A DNA stretch of 64,000 nucleotides from Pseudomonas cichorii (GTDB lineage: Bacteria > Pseudomonadota > Gammaproteobacteria > Pseudomonadales > Pseudomonadaceae): assembly GCF_018343775.1 (NCBI RefSeq), contig NZ_CP074349.1, positions 1,416,001 to 1,480,000 on the forward strand. The letters run 5' to 3'. A model generated the notes under the pieces. The model worked only from the letters and a program-made list of their open reading frames with translations, ran no database searches and was not told the origin of the DNA. The position numbers and the translations under genes are program-made. Positions 32,099 through 41,066 of the stretch are shown here, in pieces (positions within the stretch are counted from its first letter, which is position 1; every line of letters begins with the position of its first letter).

Positions 32099-32126
32099 AT
32101 TCTACAGCCGAATCCAGAAGTGTCAA
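32099..32126 (-). promoter_or_regulatory. Sigma-70 promoter of tRNA-fMet copy 1
   Basis: Read on the minus strand: TTGACA (-35), a 16-bp spacer, then TAGAAT (-10), followed by a GC-rich discriminator (GCCGCC). This is the typical stable-RNA promoter form subject to stringent control. Confidence 0.85.
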
Positions 32127-32195
32127 CCTTTAATGCAGAAAACATGAAAATTAATACTGTTTGCTGCTGGTTGACGGATGTTGGCATCAGAATGC

Positions 32196-32222
32196 AAAAG
32201 GCCCGCTTTGTGGGCGGGCCTT
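32196..32222 (-). terminator. Terminator of initiator tRNA gene copy 2
   Basis: AAGGCCCGC pairs with GCGGGCCTT around CCACAAA-type loop bases; the minus-strand T-run is short (TTTT). It lies just after the tRNA 3' end. Confidence 0.8.
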
Positions 32223-32237
32223 CTACTTTACTGCATT

Positions 32238-32314
<77 letters not shown>

Positions 32315-32328
32315 TCTGATAGGGCGGC

Positions 32329-32356
32329 ATTCTACAGGGGAAGCTGATCCTGTCAA
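32329..32356 (-). promoter_or_regulatory. Sigma-70 promoter of tRNA-fMet copy 2
   Basis: On the minus strand TTGACA and TAGAAT are separated by 16 bp, followed by a GCCGCC discriminator, the same architecture as copy 1 but with a different spacer sequence. Confidence 0.85.
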
Positions 32357-32561
32357 TCATTAGTTTCAAAAAATGCTTTTTTCTTCAAATGGTTAGCGCT
32401 GTAAGGCCAGTGCTACAGGAGATATGACGGTTTGTCTGACAATCCGAAAGGGCAGTGGTGTAGGGAGCGCACGCTTTTCTGATGCATTCATTTGGCGTCA
32501 TGAGTGTCACTTCCTGATACCAGTGCGATACTGCACGACCATTGATTGCAAATCGCCGTTC

Positions 32562-33623
32562 ATGACTCAGCGCAAAATCATCCACATCGATTGTGACTGC
32601 TTCTATGCAGCCATCGAAATGCGAGACGACCCGAGCCTAGCCACCAAGCCGCTGGCTGTCGGCGGGTCGCCGGACAAGAGAGGGGTGATTGCGACCTGTA
32701 ATTATGAAGCACGAGCCTATGGGGTGCGTTCGGCGATGTCCTCGCGTCACGCCTTGAAGCTGTGCCCGGAGCTGACCATCGTCAAGCCGCGCATGGATGC
32801 CTATAAGGAAGCGTCCCGGGAAATTCAGGGCATCTTTCGTGATTACACCGACCTGATCGAGCCGCTGTCGCTGGACGAGGCGTTTCTGGATGTCTCCGAT
32901 GCCAGTCATTTTTCCGGCAGTGCGACCCGTATCGCCCAGGATATCCGGCGTCGGGTTTCAAATCAGTTGCACATCACGGTCTCGGCTGGCGTTGCGCCCA
33001 ACAAGTTTCTTGCCAAGATTGCCAGTGACTGGAAGAAGCCCAACGGTTTGTTCGTGATTACTCCGGATCAGGTCGAGGATTTTGTCGAATCCCTGCCGGT
33101 CAGCAAGTTGCATGGTGTCGGCAAGGTGACGGCTGACAAGCTGGGGCGGCTGGGCATCATCACCTGCATGGACTTGCGTCGCTGGAGCAAGTTGTCGCTG
33201 GTGCGCGAGTTCGGCAGTTTTGGTGAGCGGCTCTGGAGTCTGGCGTTCGGGATCGATGAGCGTCCCGTGCAGACGGACAGCAGGCGTCAGTCCGTGAGCG
33301 TCGAAAATACCTACGATACGGATTTACCCGATCTGGCCAGTTGCCTGGAAAAACTGCCGGCATTGCTGGAAACCCTGGCTGTGCGCATGGAGCGAATGGC
33401 CGGGCAATATCGTCCCGGCAAGCCATTCGTGAAAGTGAAATTCCATGATTTTACCCAGACCACGCTGGAGCAGTCGGGGGCAGGGCGGGATCTGGCCAGT
33501 TACGAGCAATTGCTGACCCAGGCTTTTGCCCGTGGCGCCAAGCCGGTGCGATTACTGGGCATCGGCGTGCGCCTGCATGATTTGCGTGGCGCTCATGAGC
33601 AATTGGAGCTGTTTACCCAATAG
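32562..33623 (+). CDS. dinB: DNA polymerase IV
   Basis: DinB is a Y-family translesion polymerase. The 353-residue protein has the palm carboxylates in IIHIDCDCFYAAIE (Asp10) and SLDEAFLD (Asp105-Glu106), the helix-hairpin-helix thumb (LHGVGKVTADKLGRLGI), and a little-finger domain. It ends in a QLELFTQ tail resembling a beta-clamp-binding motif (QL-x-LF). ATG at 32562 gives the family start; the frame runs 46 codons upstream without support. I see no LexA box in the 247 bp between the tRNA gene and the start. Confidence 0.95.
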   Translation: MTQRKIIHIDCDCFYAAIEMRDDPSLATKPLAVGGSPDKRGVIATCNYEARAYGVRSAMSSRHALKLCPELTIVKPRMDAYKEASREIQGIFRDYTDLIEPLSLDEAFLDVSDASHFSGSATRIAQDIRRRVSNQLHITVSAGVAPNKFLAKIASDWKKPNGLFVITPDQVEDFVESLPVSKLHGVGKVTADKLGRLGIITCMDLRRWSKLSLVREFGSFGERLWSLAFGIDERPVQTDSRRQSVSVENTYDTDLPDLASCLEKLPALLETLAVRMERMAGQYRPGKPFVKVKFHDFTQTTLEQSGAGRDLASYEQLLTQAFARGAKPVRLLGIGVRLHDLRGAHEQLELFTQ

Positions 33624-33652
33624 TTGCAGGCTCCTTGCAAGGAGCCTGGTTG

Positions 33653-34615
33653 TCATTCGCTATCAGGTTCTGTGGCGGGTGCCACAAGGCGGCCAGCATC
33701 CTTGGCCAGAGACTTCAGAAACTCGTTCTGCAGTTGTGGGTCGTTGCGTGTCAGCTCGATCAGGCTCTGCTCCAGTTCGCTGGCTTCTTCTTCAAGACCC
33801 AGTTCTGAAAGACGCTTGACGCGATGCACCCACTGTTTGACTTCATCGTCTTCCAGGTCGTCGTAGATCAGCTCGTGAGCTTCGAGCAGCTTGCCCCGCA
33901 GCGACTGGCTGATCGGCAGGCTGGCATTGGCGTGAGCATTGTCCTGATCGTCCTCGATGTTGAGGTACAGGCGCGTGACCCGGCTCAGGTCCTGTTCGGC
34001 AAACGGGCTGTCGAGCAGGTTGAGGCGCAGAATCCCGTTGCGATCGGTATTCAGCTCATGGGTTTCGTTACCCGCTTTCACCATGACCGGACGCTCGTTC
34101 CAGGGCAGGGTGGAGTTCTCGATTCTCTTGTCCTTCTGGACTTCATCGATACTGGCCAGGTTCTGCTGCGCACGGCCATGGGACGGTGCGTTCATGAACG
34201 GGTTGAGGCCTGCCACGCCGTAATTGATCCAGTCCTTGGTCACGCTGTCCGGCAGGCTGCCGAGAGTGAAGACGTTGACCACGTTGGCGCCGATGCCGGC
34301 GACCACTGCGACTGCTCCCAGCGGAATCTCATAGATTTCCCGCCAGGGTTGATAGGGGGTGTAACGGTCGTAATGACGGGTTACTTCAAAGTCGGTGACC
34401 TCGAAGGATTTATGCTCGTGAATCCGCACCCGGCGCTGTGGCAGTTCAAGGGTCTTGGGCTCGCCGATATCGATCTGCAGGGTGTGTTCCAGCAGTTTGC
34501 GCTCTATGCGTTCTTCGTGCTCGCTGCGCTGTGACAGCTGATTGGCACAGCCGCTGACGAGGAAGGTGCCGCACAGAACGGCGCTGCCGAGGCTTAGGGT
34601 GCTTCGTCTGAACAT
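33653..34615 (-). CDS. Conserved lipoprotein of unknown function (PA0957-like position)
   Basis: This 320-residue protein has a lipoprotein signal peptide ending in the lipobox LVSGC (Cys23). A hydrophobic stretch (IPLGAVAVVAGIGANVVNVFTLG) at about 98-120 could contact the membrane. The rest is acidic and helical, with a Glu/Leu-rich C terminus (DDLEDDEVKQWVHRVKRLSE). I recognise no characterised domain. It lies 67 bp after proS on the same strand, as in P. aeruginosa where proS, a lipoprotein gene and oprD are consecutive. Co-transcription with proS is plausible. Confidence 0.8.
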   Translation of the reverse strand: MFRRSTLSLGSAVLCGTFLVSGCANQLSQRSEHEERIERKLLEHTLQIDIGEPKTLELPQRRVRIHEHKSFEVTDFEVTRHYDRYTPYQPWREIYEIPLGAVAVVAGIGANVVNVFTLGSLPDSVTKDWINYGVAGLNPFMNAPSHGRAQQNLASIDEVQKDKRIENSTLPWNERPVMVKAGNETHELNTDRNGILRLNLLDSPFAEQDLSRVTRLYLNIEDDQDNAHANASLPISQSLRGKLLEAHELIYDDLEDDEVKQWVHRVKRLSELGLEEEASELEQSLIELTRNDPQLQNEFLKSLAKDAGRLVAPATEPDSE

Positions 34616-34682
34616 GGGATCTCTTGATGCGGATTGGGGCGTGTGATGAGTGGCGCGTCCGCAGTACGGACGCGCCTTTGAC

Positions 34683-36398
34683 TCAGCGTTTCACGCGACC
34701 CTGGATGAACGACAGCACGTCGGCGACCGCAATGGCTTGTGGTTGCGACTCGGTTCGGCTCTTGTATTCCAGATTGCCTTCGGCCAGGCCGCGATCACTG
34801 ACCACGATGCGATGCGGAATACCGATCAGCTCCATGTCGGCGAACTTGATGCCCGGGCTGGTTTTCTTGTCGCGGTCATCGAGCAGAACCTCAAAGCCTG
34901 CGGCCTTCAGCTCGGCATACAGCTTGTCGGTTGCTTCGCGAACAGCGTCCGTTTCATAGCGCAGTGGAACCAGGGCGATATGGAAAGGTGCCAGGGTATC
35001 GTTCCAGATGATCCCGTTTTCATCGCTGTTCTGCTCGATGGCAGCGGCCACGACGCGGGAGACGCCAATACCGTAGCAACCCATGGACAGGTTGACGGGT
35101 TTGCCGTTTTCGCCCAGTACCTGGCACTTCATTGCTTCGCTGTACTTGGTGCCCAGCTGGAAGATGTGGCCGACTTCGATGCCGCGCTTGATTTCAAGCG
35201 TGCCTTTGCCGTCCGGGCTCGGGTCGCCGGCGACGACGTTGCGCAGGTCGGCAACGGTCGGTACAGGCAGGTCGCGTTCCCAGTTGACGCCGAAGTAGTG
35301 CTTGTCGTCGATGTTGGCACCGACCGCGAAGTCGCTCATCAGCTCGACCGAACGGTCGATGATGCACGGCAGTGGCAGGTTCAGCGGGCCCAGGGAGCCT
35401 GCGCCTGCACCGATGGCGTCACGCAGTTCGGCTTCGGAAGCCATCACCAGCGGATTGGCGACCTGCTCCAGCTTGGTGGCCTTGATTTCGTTGAGTTCGT
35501 GGTCGCCACGAATGATCAGCGCGATCAGCTTGCCTTCTTCGGCAGCGTGGACAACCAGCGTCTTGACGGTCTTCTCGATAGGCAGGTTGAAGCCTTCGAC
35601 CAGTTGCGCGATGGTCTTGGTGTCAGGTGTATCCACCAGACGCAGCTCTTCGGTTGCAGCGCCGCGAGCCTTCTCGCGAGGTACGGCTTCGGCCTTCTCG
35701 ATGTTGGCGGCGTAGTCGGAACCATCGCTGAACACGATGTCGTCTTCACCGGAGTCTGCCAGCACGTGGAATTCATGGGAGCCAGCACCGCCGATGGAGC
35801 CGTTGTCGGCTTCTACAGGACGGAATTTCAGGCCCAGACGGGTGAACACGTTGCTGTAGGCCTGATGCATGCGGTCGTAGGTTTCCTGCAACGAAGCATG
35901 ATCGGCGTGGAAGGAGTAGGCGTCCTTCATGACGAACTCGCGGCCGCGCATCAGGCCAAAGCGTGGGCGGATCTCGTCACGGAATTTGGTCTGGATCTGG
36001 TACATGTTGATCGGCAACTGCTTGTAGCTGTTGAGCTCGTTGCGGGCCAGATCGGTAATGACTTCCTCGTGGGTCGGACCCAGGCAGAAATCACGGTTGT
36101 GGCGATCTACCAGGCGCATCAGCTCGGGGCCGTATTGCTCCCAGCGACCGGATTCCTGCCACAGTTCTGCGGGCTGGATACCCGGCATCAGGATTTCGAG
36201 TGCGCCGGCAGCGTCCATTTCTTCACGAACGATGGCTTCTACCTTGCGCAATACGCGCAGGCCCATGGGCAGCCAGGTGTAAAGGCCGGAAGCCAGTTTG
36301 CGGATCATGCCAGCACGCAGCAGCAGCTGATGGCTGACCACGACTGCATCGGAAGGGGTTTCTTTCTGTGTGGCGAGCAAAAATTGACTGGTGCGCAT
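34683..36398 (-). CDS. proS: Prolyl-tRNA synthetase
   Basis: ProS charges tRNA-Pro in the cytosol. The 571-residue bacterial-type class II enzyme has motif 1 ([18 protein letters not shown]), motif 2 ([27 protein letters not shown]), an INS editing domain at about 220-400 that removes mischarged alanine, and motif 3 ([14 protein letters not shown]), then the anticodon-binding domain. ATG at 36398 gives [18 protein letters not shown]; 44 upstream codons are unsupported. It is separated from the porin gene by that gene's terminator. Confidence 0.97.
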   Translation of the reverse strand: MRTSQFLLATQKETPSDAVVVSHQLLLRAGMIRKLASGLYTWLPMGLRVLRKVEAIVREEMDAAGALEILMPGIQPAELWQESGRWEQYGPELMRLVDRHNRDFCLGPTHEEVITDLARNELNSYKQLPINMYQIQTKFRDEIRPRFGLMRGREFVMKDAYSFHADHASLQETYDRMHQAYSNVFTRLGLKFRPVEADNGSIGGAGSHEFHVLADSGEDDIVFSDGSDYAANIEKAEAVPREKARGAATEELRLVDTPDTKTIAQLVEGFNLPIEKTVKTLVVHAAEEGKLIALIIRGDHELNEIKATKLEQVANPLVMASEAELRDAIGAGAGSLGPLNLPLPCIIDRSVELMSDFAVGANIDDKHYFGVNWERDLPVPTVADLRNVVAGDPSPDGKGTLEIKRGIEVGHIFQLGTKYSEAMKCQVLGENGKPVNLSMGCYGIGVSRVVAAAIEQNSDENGIIWNDTLAPFHIALVPLRYETDAVREATDKLYAELKAAGFEVLLDDRDKKTSPGIKFADMELIGIPHRIVVSDRGLAEGNLEYKSRTESQPQAIAVADVLSFIQGRVKR

Positions 36399-36516
36399 GG
36401 TTGGCCGTTGTCTGTTGCTGGGACTGGAAATGACCCGGCATTGTACGGTGGTGTGCCGGTCGCGTACAGGGCGCGGCTGGCGCTGAGTCTCAGGGTAGTA
36501 CTTTTGTGGCGATATG

Positions 36517-36546
36517 AAAAAACCCGGCAATCGAGCCGGGCTTTTT
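36517..36546 (-). terminator. OprD-family porin terminator
   Basis: GCCCGGCT/AGCCGGGC-type stem (AACCCGGC with GCCGGGCT on the plus strand) around AATCGA, followed on the minus strand by six T. It ends the porin transcript before proS. Confidence 0.87.
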
Positions 36547-36570
36547 CAAGTAGCAGAGACCGGCCTGTGA

Positions 36571-37920
36571 TTACAGGACCGAAATCGGGTAGTCGACGAT
36601 CAGGCGGAACTCGTTGACGTCGCCGTCTGCCTGAGCATCGTTGCCACGGTGCCATGCTTGACGGATACGGAAGGACAAGTCCTTGGCCGGGCCGGCTTGT
36701 ACGACGTATTTGGCTTCAAGGTTGGTTTCGTGGTGCTTGCCGTTGTCGCCATAAATCGGAGTGCCATCGTTGTTGCGATAGCGCGAGTTGGCTGCCAGGC
36801 CGGTTCCGTCAATGTTGTCACCATTGAGGTAGCGGGTCATGAAACTCAGGCCTGGAACACCATAAGGTGCCATGTTCAGGTCATAACGAACCTGCCAGGA
36901 TCTTTCGCCCGGACCGTTGAAGTCGGAGTACTGAACGGAGTTGTTCAGGAAGATCGAGTCGCCCGGGCGGTTGTTGTCGCCAATACCGATGTAGTCGAAC
37001 GGCGTGTCGCCGTTGACTTTCTGGAAGGCGATGGTAACGGTGTGTGCTGCCAGGAACGAGTAGGCTGCGGAAGCGGAATAAGTCGTGTTGCTGATCGAGC
37101 CTGCATTGGCGCTGCCTTCGTCGACAGTGCGGTAGATATTGGCGTCGAAAGCCAGGGACTGGTCACCGCTCAGAGGCAGTGCGTAGTTCACGTTACCGTA
37201 GTACTGGTTCCAGATGTCCTCGAGTTTCGCAGCATAGAACGCTACGCCCAGGCTATCGGTCAGTGCGTACTTGCCGCCTACATAGTCGGCAGATTTTGCT
37301 TCTACGCCTGAATACGCAGAGAAAATGCCGCCGCTGTGGCTTGTATCGTCCTGGCTGGTGCCGGAGTAGAAGTGACCCGCTTCGACATCAAGGCCTTTGA
37401 GCTCGCTGCTTTGCAGGCTGATACCGCTGGCGGTCTGAGGCAGGAGGCGGGAACCGCCGACGCCAAATACCGGGTTGGCAGGTTGCATGTCGCCGACTTT
37501 CAGTTCGGTTTTCGAGACGCGGAATTTGACTGCGCCGCCGCCTTTACCAAAACTGTCTTCGTTGGTGCCGTCGGAGCTGGTTACCAGGTTGCCGGAACCG
37601 GAGTATTTTCTCTGGCCGTCCAGTTTCAGGCCGAAGTAGCCGAATGCTTCTACGCCGACGCCAACGGTGCCTTGGGTGTAGCCGGAGCTATAGTTGACCC
37701 ACAGACCTTGAGTCCAGTCTTTGTCGTCGCGACGGTTAGGGCCAGTGGTGTTTTTCTTGTCACGGTCGTAATAGTAGTTGCGCAACTTCAGGTCAAGAGT
37801 GCTGCCATCTACAAAGCCCTTGGCTTCAGACTGGTCACTGACGAACGGTGCTGCTGTTGCCATTTGGGCGCTGGCTGCAGTAATTGCCAGTGCGATTGCG
37901 CTCCACTTCATCACTCTCAT
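36571..37920 (-). CDS. OprD-family outer-membrane porin
   Basis: This 449-residue precursor has a signal peptide (MRVMKWSAIALAITAASAQMATA) and an 18-stranded beta-barrel typical of OprD/Occ channels for basic amino acids, peptides or small carboxylates. Family features are FVDGSTLDLKLRNYYYDRD near the mature N terminus, the GGSRLLPQTASGI constriction-loop region, FRIRQAWHRG and the terminal strand VNEFRLIVDYPISVL. The start has AAGGAG eight bases upstream. Position next to proS matches PA0958 oprD, but substrate specificity is not readable from sequence, so I do not assign the symbol. Confidence 0.93.
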   Translation of the reverse strand: MRVMKWSAIALAITAASAQMATAAPFVSDQSEAKGFVDGSTLDLKLRNYYYDRDKKNTTGPNRRDDKDWTQGLWVNYSSGYTQGTVGVGVEAFGYFGLKLDGQRKYSGSGNLVTSSDGTNEDSFGKGGGAVKFRVSKTELKVGDMQPANPVFGVGGSRLLPQTASGISLQSSELKGLDVEAGHFYSGTSQDDTSHSGGIFSAYSGVEAKSADYVGGKYALTDSLGVAFYAAKLEDIWNQYYGNVNYALPLSGDQSLAFDANIYRTVDEGSANAGSISNTTYSASAAYSFLAAHTVTIAFQKVNGDTPFDYIGIGDNNRPGDSIFLNNSVQYSDFNGPGERSWQVRYDLNMAPYGVPGLSFMTRYLNGDNIDGTGLAANSRYRNNDGTPIYGDNGKHHETNLEAKYVVQAGPAKDLSFRIRQAWHRGNDAQADGDVNEFRLIVDYPISVL

Positions 37921-38841
37921 CGTGATTGCTCCTTTGGTTTTAATAGGATTCAGGCCGTCCCACCTGTTTTTTTATCTGGGCGGCTCTTTCTTTTTTTGTC
38001 GGCGAAAATCTATATCACGCTGACCGTCGTTACGATAGTTGCAAACCTGTCTTTCCGAAATCTTTACGGCGATGTCGCTGAAAGTTTCGCGCAGGTCGTA
38101 AACGCATCACTTCCTTATCATGTATCCAGCTTTGCTAGCTTCGGGCTCTTGTATCCGGATCGACAGGATTCGGTTACAGATCGCCTTTCAGGGTAGGTGC
38201 TCAAAGCTGTGAACTGCCATTCCCTTGATCCTGATGTCCCCGTTTTCCGACAGGGTCATCGTGATCGTGTGAGTGTTAAAGCAACAAGCGTGCACAAAGT
38301 TCAAAAAAAGTTAAAAAAAATGTGAAATTTTAGGTTTTACGTGGCTTTAGTCCCGTAACTGAATGTTTTTAATCGTTTTATTTCTATGCCTGAAGGTGGG
38401 CTTTGCAGGCTTGCCGAGGGTGGATCGGCAGGGCAGGAAGCCGGAAAACGTTACTGGCGGCACCGCTATTTGGGTAAAACGCAGATCCGCGCTCTTTCTG
38501 GTATACCAAAGTGTTTCGTTTTGGTGCGTCGGGTTACACGGCTGCCATAACTTGGATCTCGGCTTTCATAGGCCCATAGGGTTGGCACGACGTTGTTTCA
38601 TTTTTATGTCCATGTGCCGGTTTTGGCTGATTTTTCGTGCTTGAGGGCGCGGGTACAGTCTGGCCAATAAATGGCACCCTGGGATCAAATTGGTGCAATT
38701 GTCGTGTGCCGGCGCGCAGGTTGGTGCGCAGGCTTTTCGATGGGCGGTTCGCCGGCTTTTGATGAAATGCATTCTGCAGGGTGAAGCGCCGCCCGATCCT
38801 GCGTATCCTGCGGACCAGACATTCAACCTGGGAGTTTTATC
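37921..38841. other. 921-bp intergenic region without a recognised gene
   Basis: This is the longest unexplained gap. The left part is the leader and promoter region of the porin gene, with T/A tracts (near 37965-38000 and 38300-38330). At 38499-38508 is the perfect palindrome TGGTATACCA, of the kind bound by GntR-type repressors. At 38708-38760 GCCGGCG and CGCCGGC can pair, followed by TTTT. A 93-codon frame at 38363-38644 is Cys/Trp/Phe-rich and unlike a real protein. A small RNA is possible but not demonstrable. Confidence 0.5.
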
Positions 38842-39267
38842 GTGTTCGTTCTGGATTCACGTCTCAAGCAGGACACTTTGCCTGTCGGCGATTTCCCGTT
38901 GTGTCGGCTGCTGCTGTCCAATGATTCCCGTTACCCATGGTTCATCCTGGTGCCACGTCGCCCGGATATCAGTGAAGTCTTTGAGCTTGAGGCGCAGGAT
39001 CAGTTACAGTTGTGGCAGGAAACCACCGTTCTGTCTCAAATCCTGAAGGATGCGTTCGACGCTGATAAACTCAATGTCGCGGCGCTGGGTAATGTTGTCA
39101 GTCAGCTTCACATGCACGTCATCGTTCGCAAGCGTGACGATGCTGCCTGGCCGGCGCCTGTATGGGGCAAACATCCGGCTCTTCCTTATACGGACGAGCA
39201 GTTCGCAGCGGTTCTCGAACGCTTGAGGCCGGTGTTGACGCAAGACTTTCGATTTGAGGGTGAATGA
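38842..39267 (+). CDS. HIT-family protein
   Basis: This 141-residue protein has the histidine-triad hydrolase fold. The triad motif is QLHMHVIV (about 92-99): the first His is replaced by Gln, while the catalytic (second) and third His positions are kept. Upstream is the conserved [13 protein letters not shown] strand. The substrate is probably a nucleotide phosphoramidate or dinucleotide, but this subgroup is uncharacterised. It starts with GTG after GGGAG and overlaps slyX in ATGA, so the two are translationally coupled, as in P. aeruginosa. Confidence 0.88.
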   Translation: MFVLDSRLKQDTLPVGDFPLCRLLLSNDSRYPWFILVPRRPDISEVFELEAQDQLQLWQETTVLSQILKDAFDADKLNVAALGNVVSQLHMHVIVRKRDDAAWPAPVWGKHPALPYTDEQFAAVLERLRPVLTQDFRFEGE

Positions 39268-39476
39268 CCATGAATCTTGAAGAGCGAGTCATGGAGCTGG
39301 AAAGCCGCCTGACCTTTCAGGAAGATACGCTTCAGGCGTTGAATGATGTGCTGGTGGTGCAGCGGCGTGAGCTGGATCGTCTGCAATTGCAAATGACTGC
39401 GATGCTCAAGCGTCAGGAAGAAATGGGCAGTCAGTTCGATACGTTCGTCGAGGACGCTCCGCCGCCTCACTACTGA
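39264..39476 (+). CDS. slyX: SlyX family protein
   Basis: This 70-residue, almost entirely coiled-coil protein runs [20 protein letters not shown] with heptad Leu/Val spacing through residue 55, and ends in the SlyX signature PPPHY. Its function is unknown despite the name, which came from linkage to slyD in E. coli. It overlaps the HIT gene by four bases. A strong terminator follows within twenty bases. Confidence 0.93.
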   Translation: MTMNLEERVMELESRLTFQEDTLQALNDVLVVQRRELDRLQLQMTAMLKRQEEMGSQFDTFVEDAPPPHY

Positions 39477-39488
39477 AGGTTGCTGCAT

Positions 39489-39528
39489 AAAAAAACCGCG
39501 CTTTCCCGGAGGAAAGCGCGGTTTTTTA
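39489..39528. terminator. Bidirectional terminator between slyX and the cold-shock gene
   Basis: CCGCGCTTTCC (39496-39506) pairs perfectly with GGAAAGCGCGG (39511-39521) around CGGA, with an A-run before and six T after. It serves both convergent genes. Confidence 0.93.
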
Positions 39529-39542
39529 TTGGGCGGCAGAAA

Positions 39543-40133
39543 TCAGCGGCGCGGTAATGCGGCGATGACGTCTTCGGCCTGCAGGCCTTTGTCGCGGTTC
39601 ATTACGGAGAACTCGACACGCTGGCCTTCGACGAGTACGCGATGACCTTCGCCGCGAATGGCGCGAAAGTGTACGAAGATATCGTCGCCCGAGTCACGGG
39701 AGATGAAGCCGAAGCCCTTGGACGTGTTGAACCACTTCACGGTGCCAGTATCGCGATTGCCCAGATCCTGGCTTTGAGGTGCTGGAGAAGGAGAGGATCT
39801 GTAGAAACTCACTCCCAGGTGCAGGGCAACGGCAGCAACAGCGACAATCAGACTGATCATGACGGCTGGTAGACCGGCGATTCTATCGAGCGGAACGAGC
39901 AGGGTGAGTATTTGGATGATGACGGCAAGAACAAGCAGAGCACTGACCAGATTTTGCAGGTTGTGGCGTGGTCCCCGGTTCCAATAGGGGATCACAGGAG
40001 CGAGTACAAGATTGAGCAGCCCGAAGAAAGCGAGATAAAGCGCATCGGGTTGGAGCATTTCACTACGCAGGCTGGGTATGAGGGACAACAGCAGGGCTGC
40101 TGCTCCTGTTACCAGGTGGACGATTTTCAACAT
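39543..40133 (-). CDS. Membrane protein with C-terminal cold-shock domain
   Basis: This 196-residue protein joins an N-terminal membrane part to a cold-shock domain. Hydrophobic segments lie at about 4-20, 31-50, 60-80 and 86-110. The cold-shock domain (about 127-194) has RNP1 KGFGFI (139-144) and RNP2 DIFVHF (151-156) and starts [12 protein letters not shown]. It should place a single-strand nucleic-acid-binding domain at the inner membrane. The start is uncertain: ATG at 40133 gives a hydrophobic N terminus, while a GTG at 40163 would add ten residues. Neither has a clear Shine-Dalgarno sequence. Confidence 0.87.
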   Translation of the reverse strand: MLKIVHLVTGAAALLLSLIPSLRSEMLQPDALYLAFFGLLNLVLAPVIPYWNRGPRHNLQNLVSALLVLAVIIQILTLLVPLDRIAGLPAVMISLIVAVAAVALHLGVSFYRSSPSPAPQSQDLGNRDTGTVKWFNTSKGFGFISRDSGDDIFVHFRAIRGEGHRVLVEGQRVEFSVMNRDKGLQAEDVIAALPRR

Positions 40134-40592
40134 TTTTAAAAAGCTCACATTAAGAAGGATCACAAGGAAATAGCTGGTAGCGCCCGGTACGCTTCTGAAA
40201 AAGTGGAGGCGTGATGCACGAGCGATGGTCCAGCCTATGCGCTACAGCCGGATGGCAGGATCGGTAGCGACACGTCGTGTATTTAACAGCAAAGCCGAAC
40301 TCTACTCAAATCAAGTACCTGTGAGGCCTCGCCGGTTTTGTTGACGCCAGTAAAGCGTCTGCTTCAATGGCCGCTGACGGCCTTGAGCCAGAGCCCCTGG
40401 CTGGCCTTTGACGAATTCATGGAACTCGTTTTGTCGGGGCGGGGTCAGACAGGCTTGACGATTCAGGCGCTACTTTCCTGTATGGATGTGCCTATTTGAG
40501 CGAGTGCACCAATAGAAGGCTGCGCCCGTTGGCGTCTCTTGATAAAGTAGCTCTGTTACTGCTTTCCAATCCTCATTAAAAGGGCATGAAAC
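40134..40592. other. 459-bp region between the cold-shock gene and dps
   Basis: It holds both divergent promoter regions and one candidate small frame (40338-40499, listed separately). AAGGG and an AT-rich stretch precede dps. No other feature is recognised. Confidence 0.5.
40338..40499 (+). CDS. Candidate small protein, unknown
   Basis: A 53-codon frame beginning at TTG (40338 or 40341) and ending TGA encodes LLTPVKRLLQWPLTALSQSP, then an amphipathic, Trp/Leu-rich part with AFDEFMELVLSGRGQTGL. Codon third positions are mainly G or C and the composition is protein-like, unlike neighbouring frames. The start is weak (TTG, GAGG eleven bases upstream) and there is no ATG at the front. It could be a true small protein, the remnant of a longer gene, or chance. 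Confidence 0.3.
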   Translation: MLTPVKRLLQWPLTALSQSPWLAFDEFMELVLSGRGQTGLTIQALLSCMDVPI

Positions 40593-41066
40593 ATGGCAAT
40601 CGATATCGGTATCAGTGAAGAGGATCGCAAATCGATCGTAGACGGTCTTTCGCATCTGCTTGCGGATACTTATGTACTTTACCTCAAGACTCACAACTTT
40701 CACTGGAACGTCAGTGGGCCGATGTTTCGCACACTGCACCTGATGTTTGAAGAGCAATACAACGAACTGGCACTGGCTGTCGATTCCATTGCCGAGCGTA
40801 TTCGTGCTCTTGGCTTCCCGGCGCCAGGTACATATTCGACTTATGCTCGTCTGTCTTCGATCAAGGAAGAAGAAGGCGTGCCGAGTGCTGAAGATATGAT
40901 CAGAAGTCTGGTTCAGGGCCAAGAGGCTGTTGTCCGAACGGCTCGTAGTCTTTTTCCTCTGCTGGATAAAGCAAGTGATGAGCCGACTGCAGATCTGTTG
41001 ACCCAGCGCATGCAGGTTCACGAGAAGACTGCATGGATGTTGCGCTCGATGCTCGAATCCCGCTGA
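40593..41066 (+). CDS. dps: Dps-family DNA-protecting ferritin
   Basis: Dps dodecamers oxidise and store iron with hydrogen peroxide and can coat DNA under stress. The 157-residue four-helix protein has the inter-subunit ferroxidase ligands in [15 protein letters not shown] (His34, His38 region) and in [13 protein letters not shown] (Asp and Glu near 63 and 67). The ATG follows AAAGGG by about nine bases. A cluster of three hairpins follows the stop. Neighbours agree with PA0962 dps, between the cold-shock gene and aspS. Confidence 0.95.
   Translation: MAIDIGISEEDRKSIVDGLSHLLADTYVLYLKTHNFHWNVSGPMFRTLHLMFEEQYNELALAVDSIAERIRALGFPAPGTYSTYARLSSIKEEEGVPSAEDMIRSLVQGQEAVVRTARSLFPLLDKASDEPTADLLTQRMQVHEKTAWMLRSMLESR

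Noticed and set aside
32400..32420. CTGT...ACAG before dinB as a LexA box
   Set aside because: The half-sites are twelve bases apart rather than eight, so it does not match the operator.
34650..36617. A 655-codon plus-strand frame opposite proS
   Set aside because: It is the antisense shadow of proS and has no initiation signals or domains.
38586..38602. A sigma-54-like sequence TTGGCACGACGTTGTTT
   Set aside because: The -24 GG is present but the -12 GC is missing, and spacing is not right.
38363..38644. A 93-codon frame in the large gap before the HIT gene
   Set aside because: Composition is rich in Cys, Phe and Trp with no domain pattern, no ribosome-binding site is visible, and it lies in AT-variable non-coding DNA.
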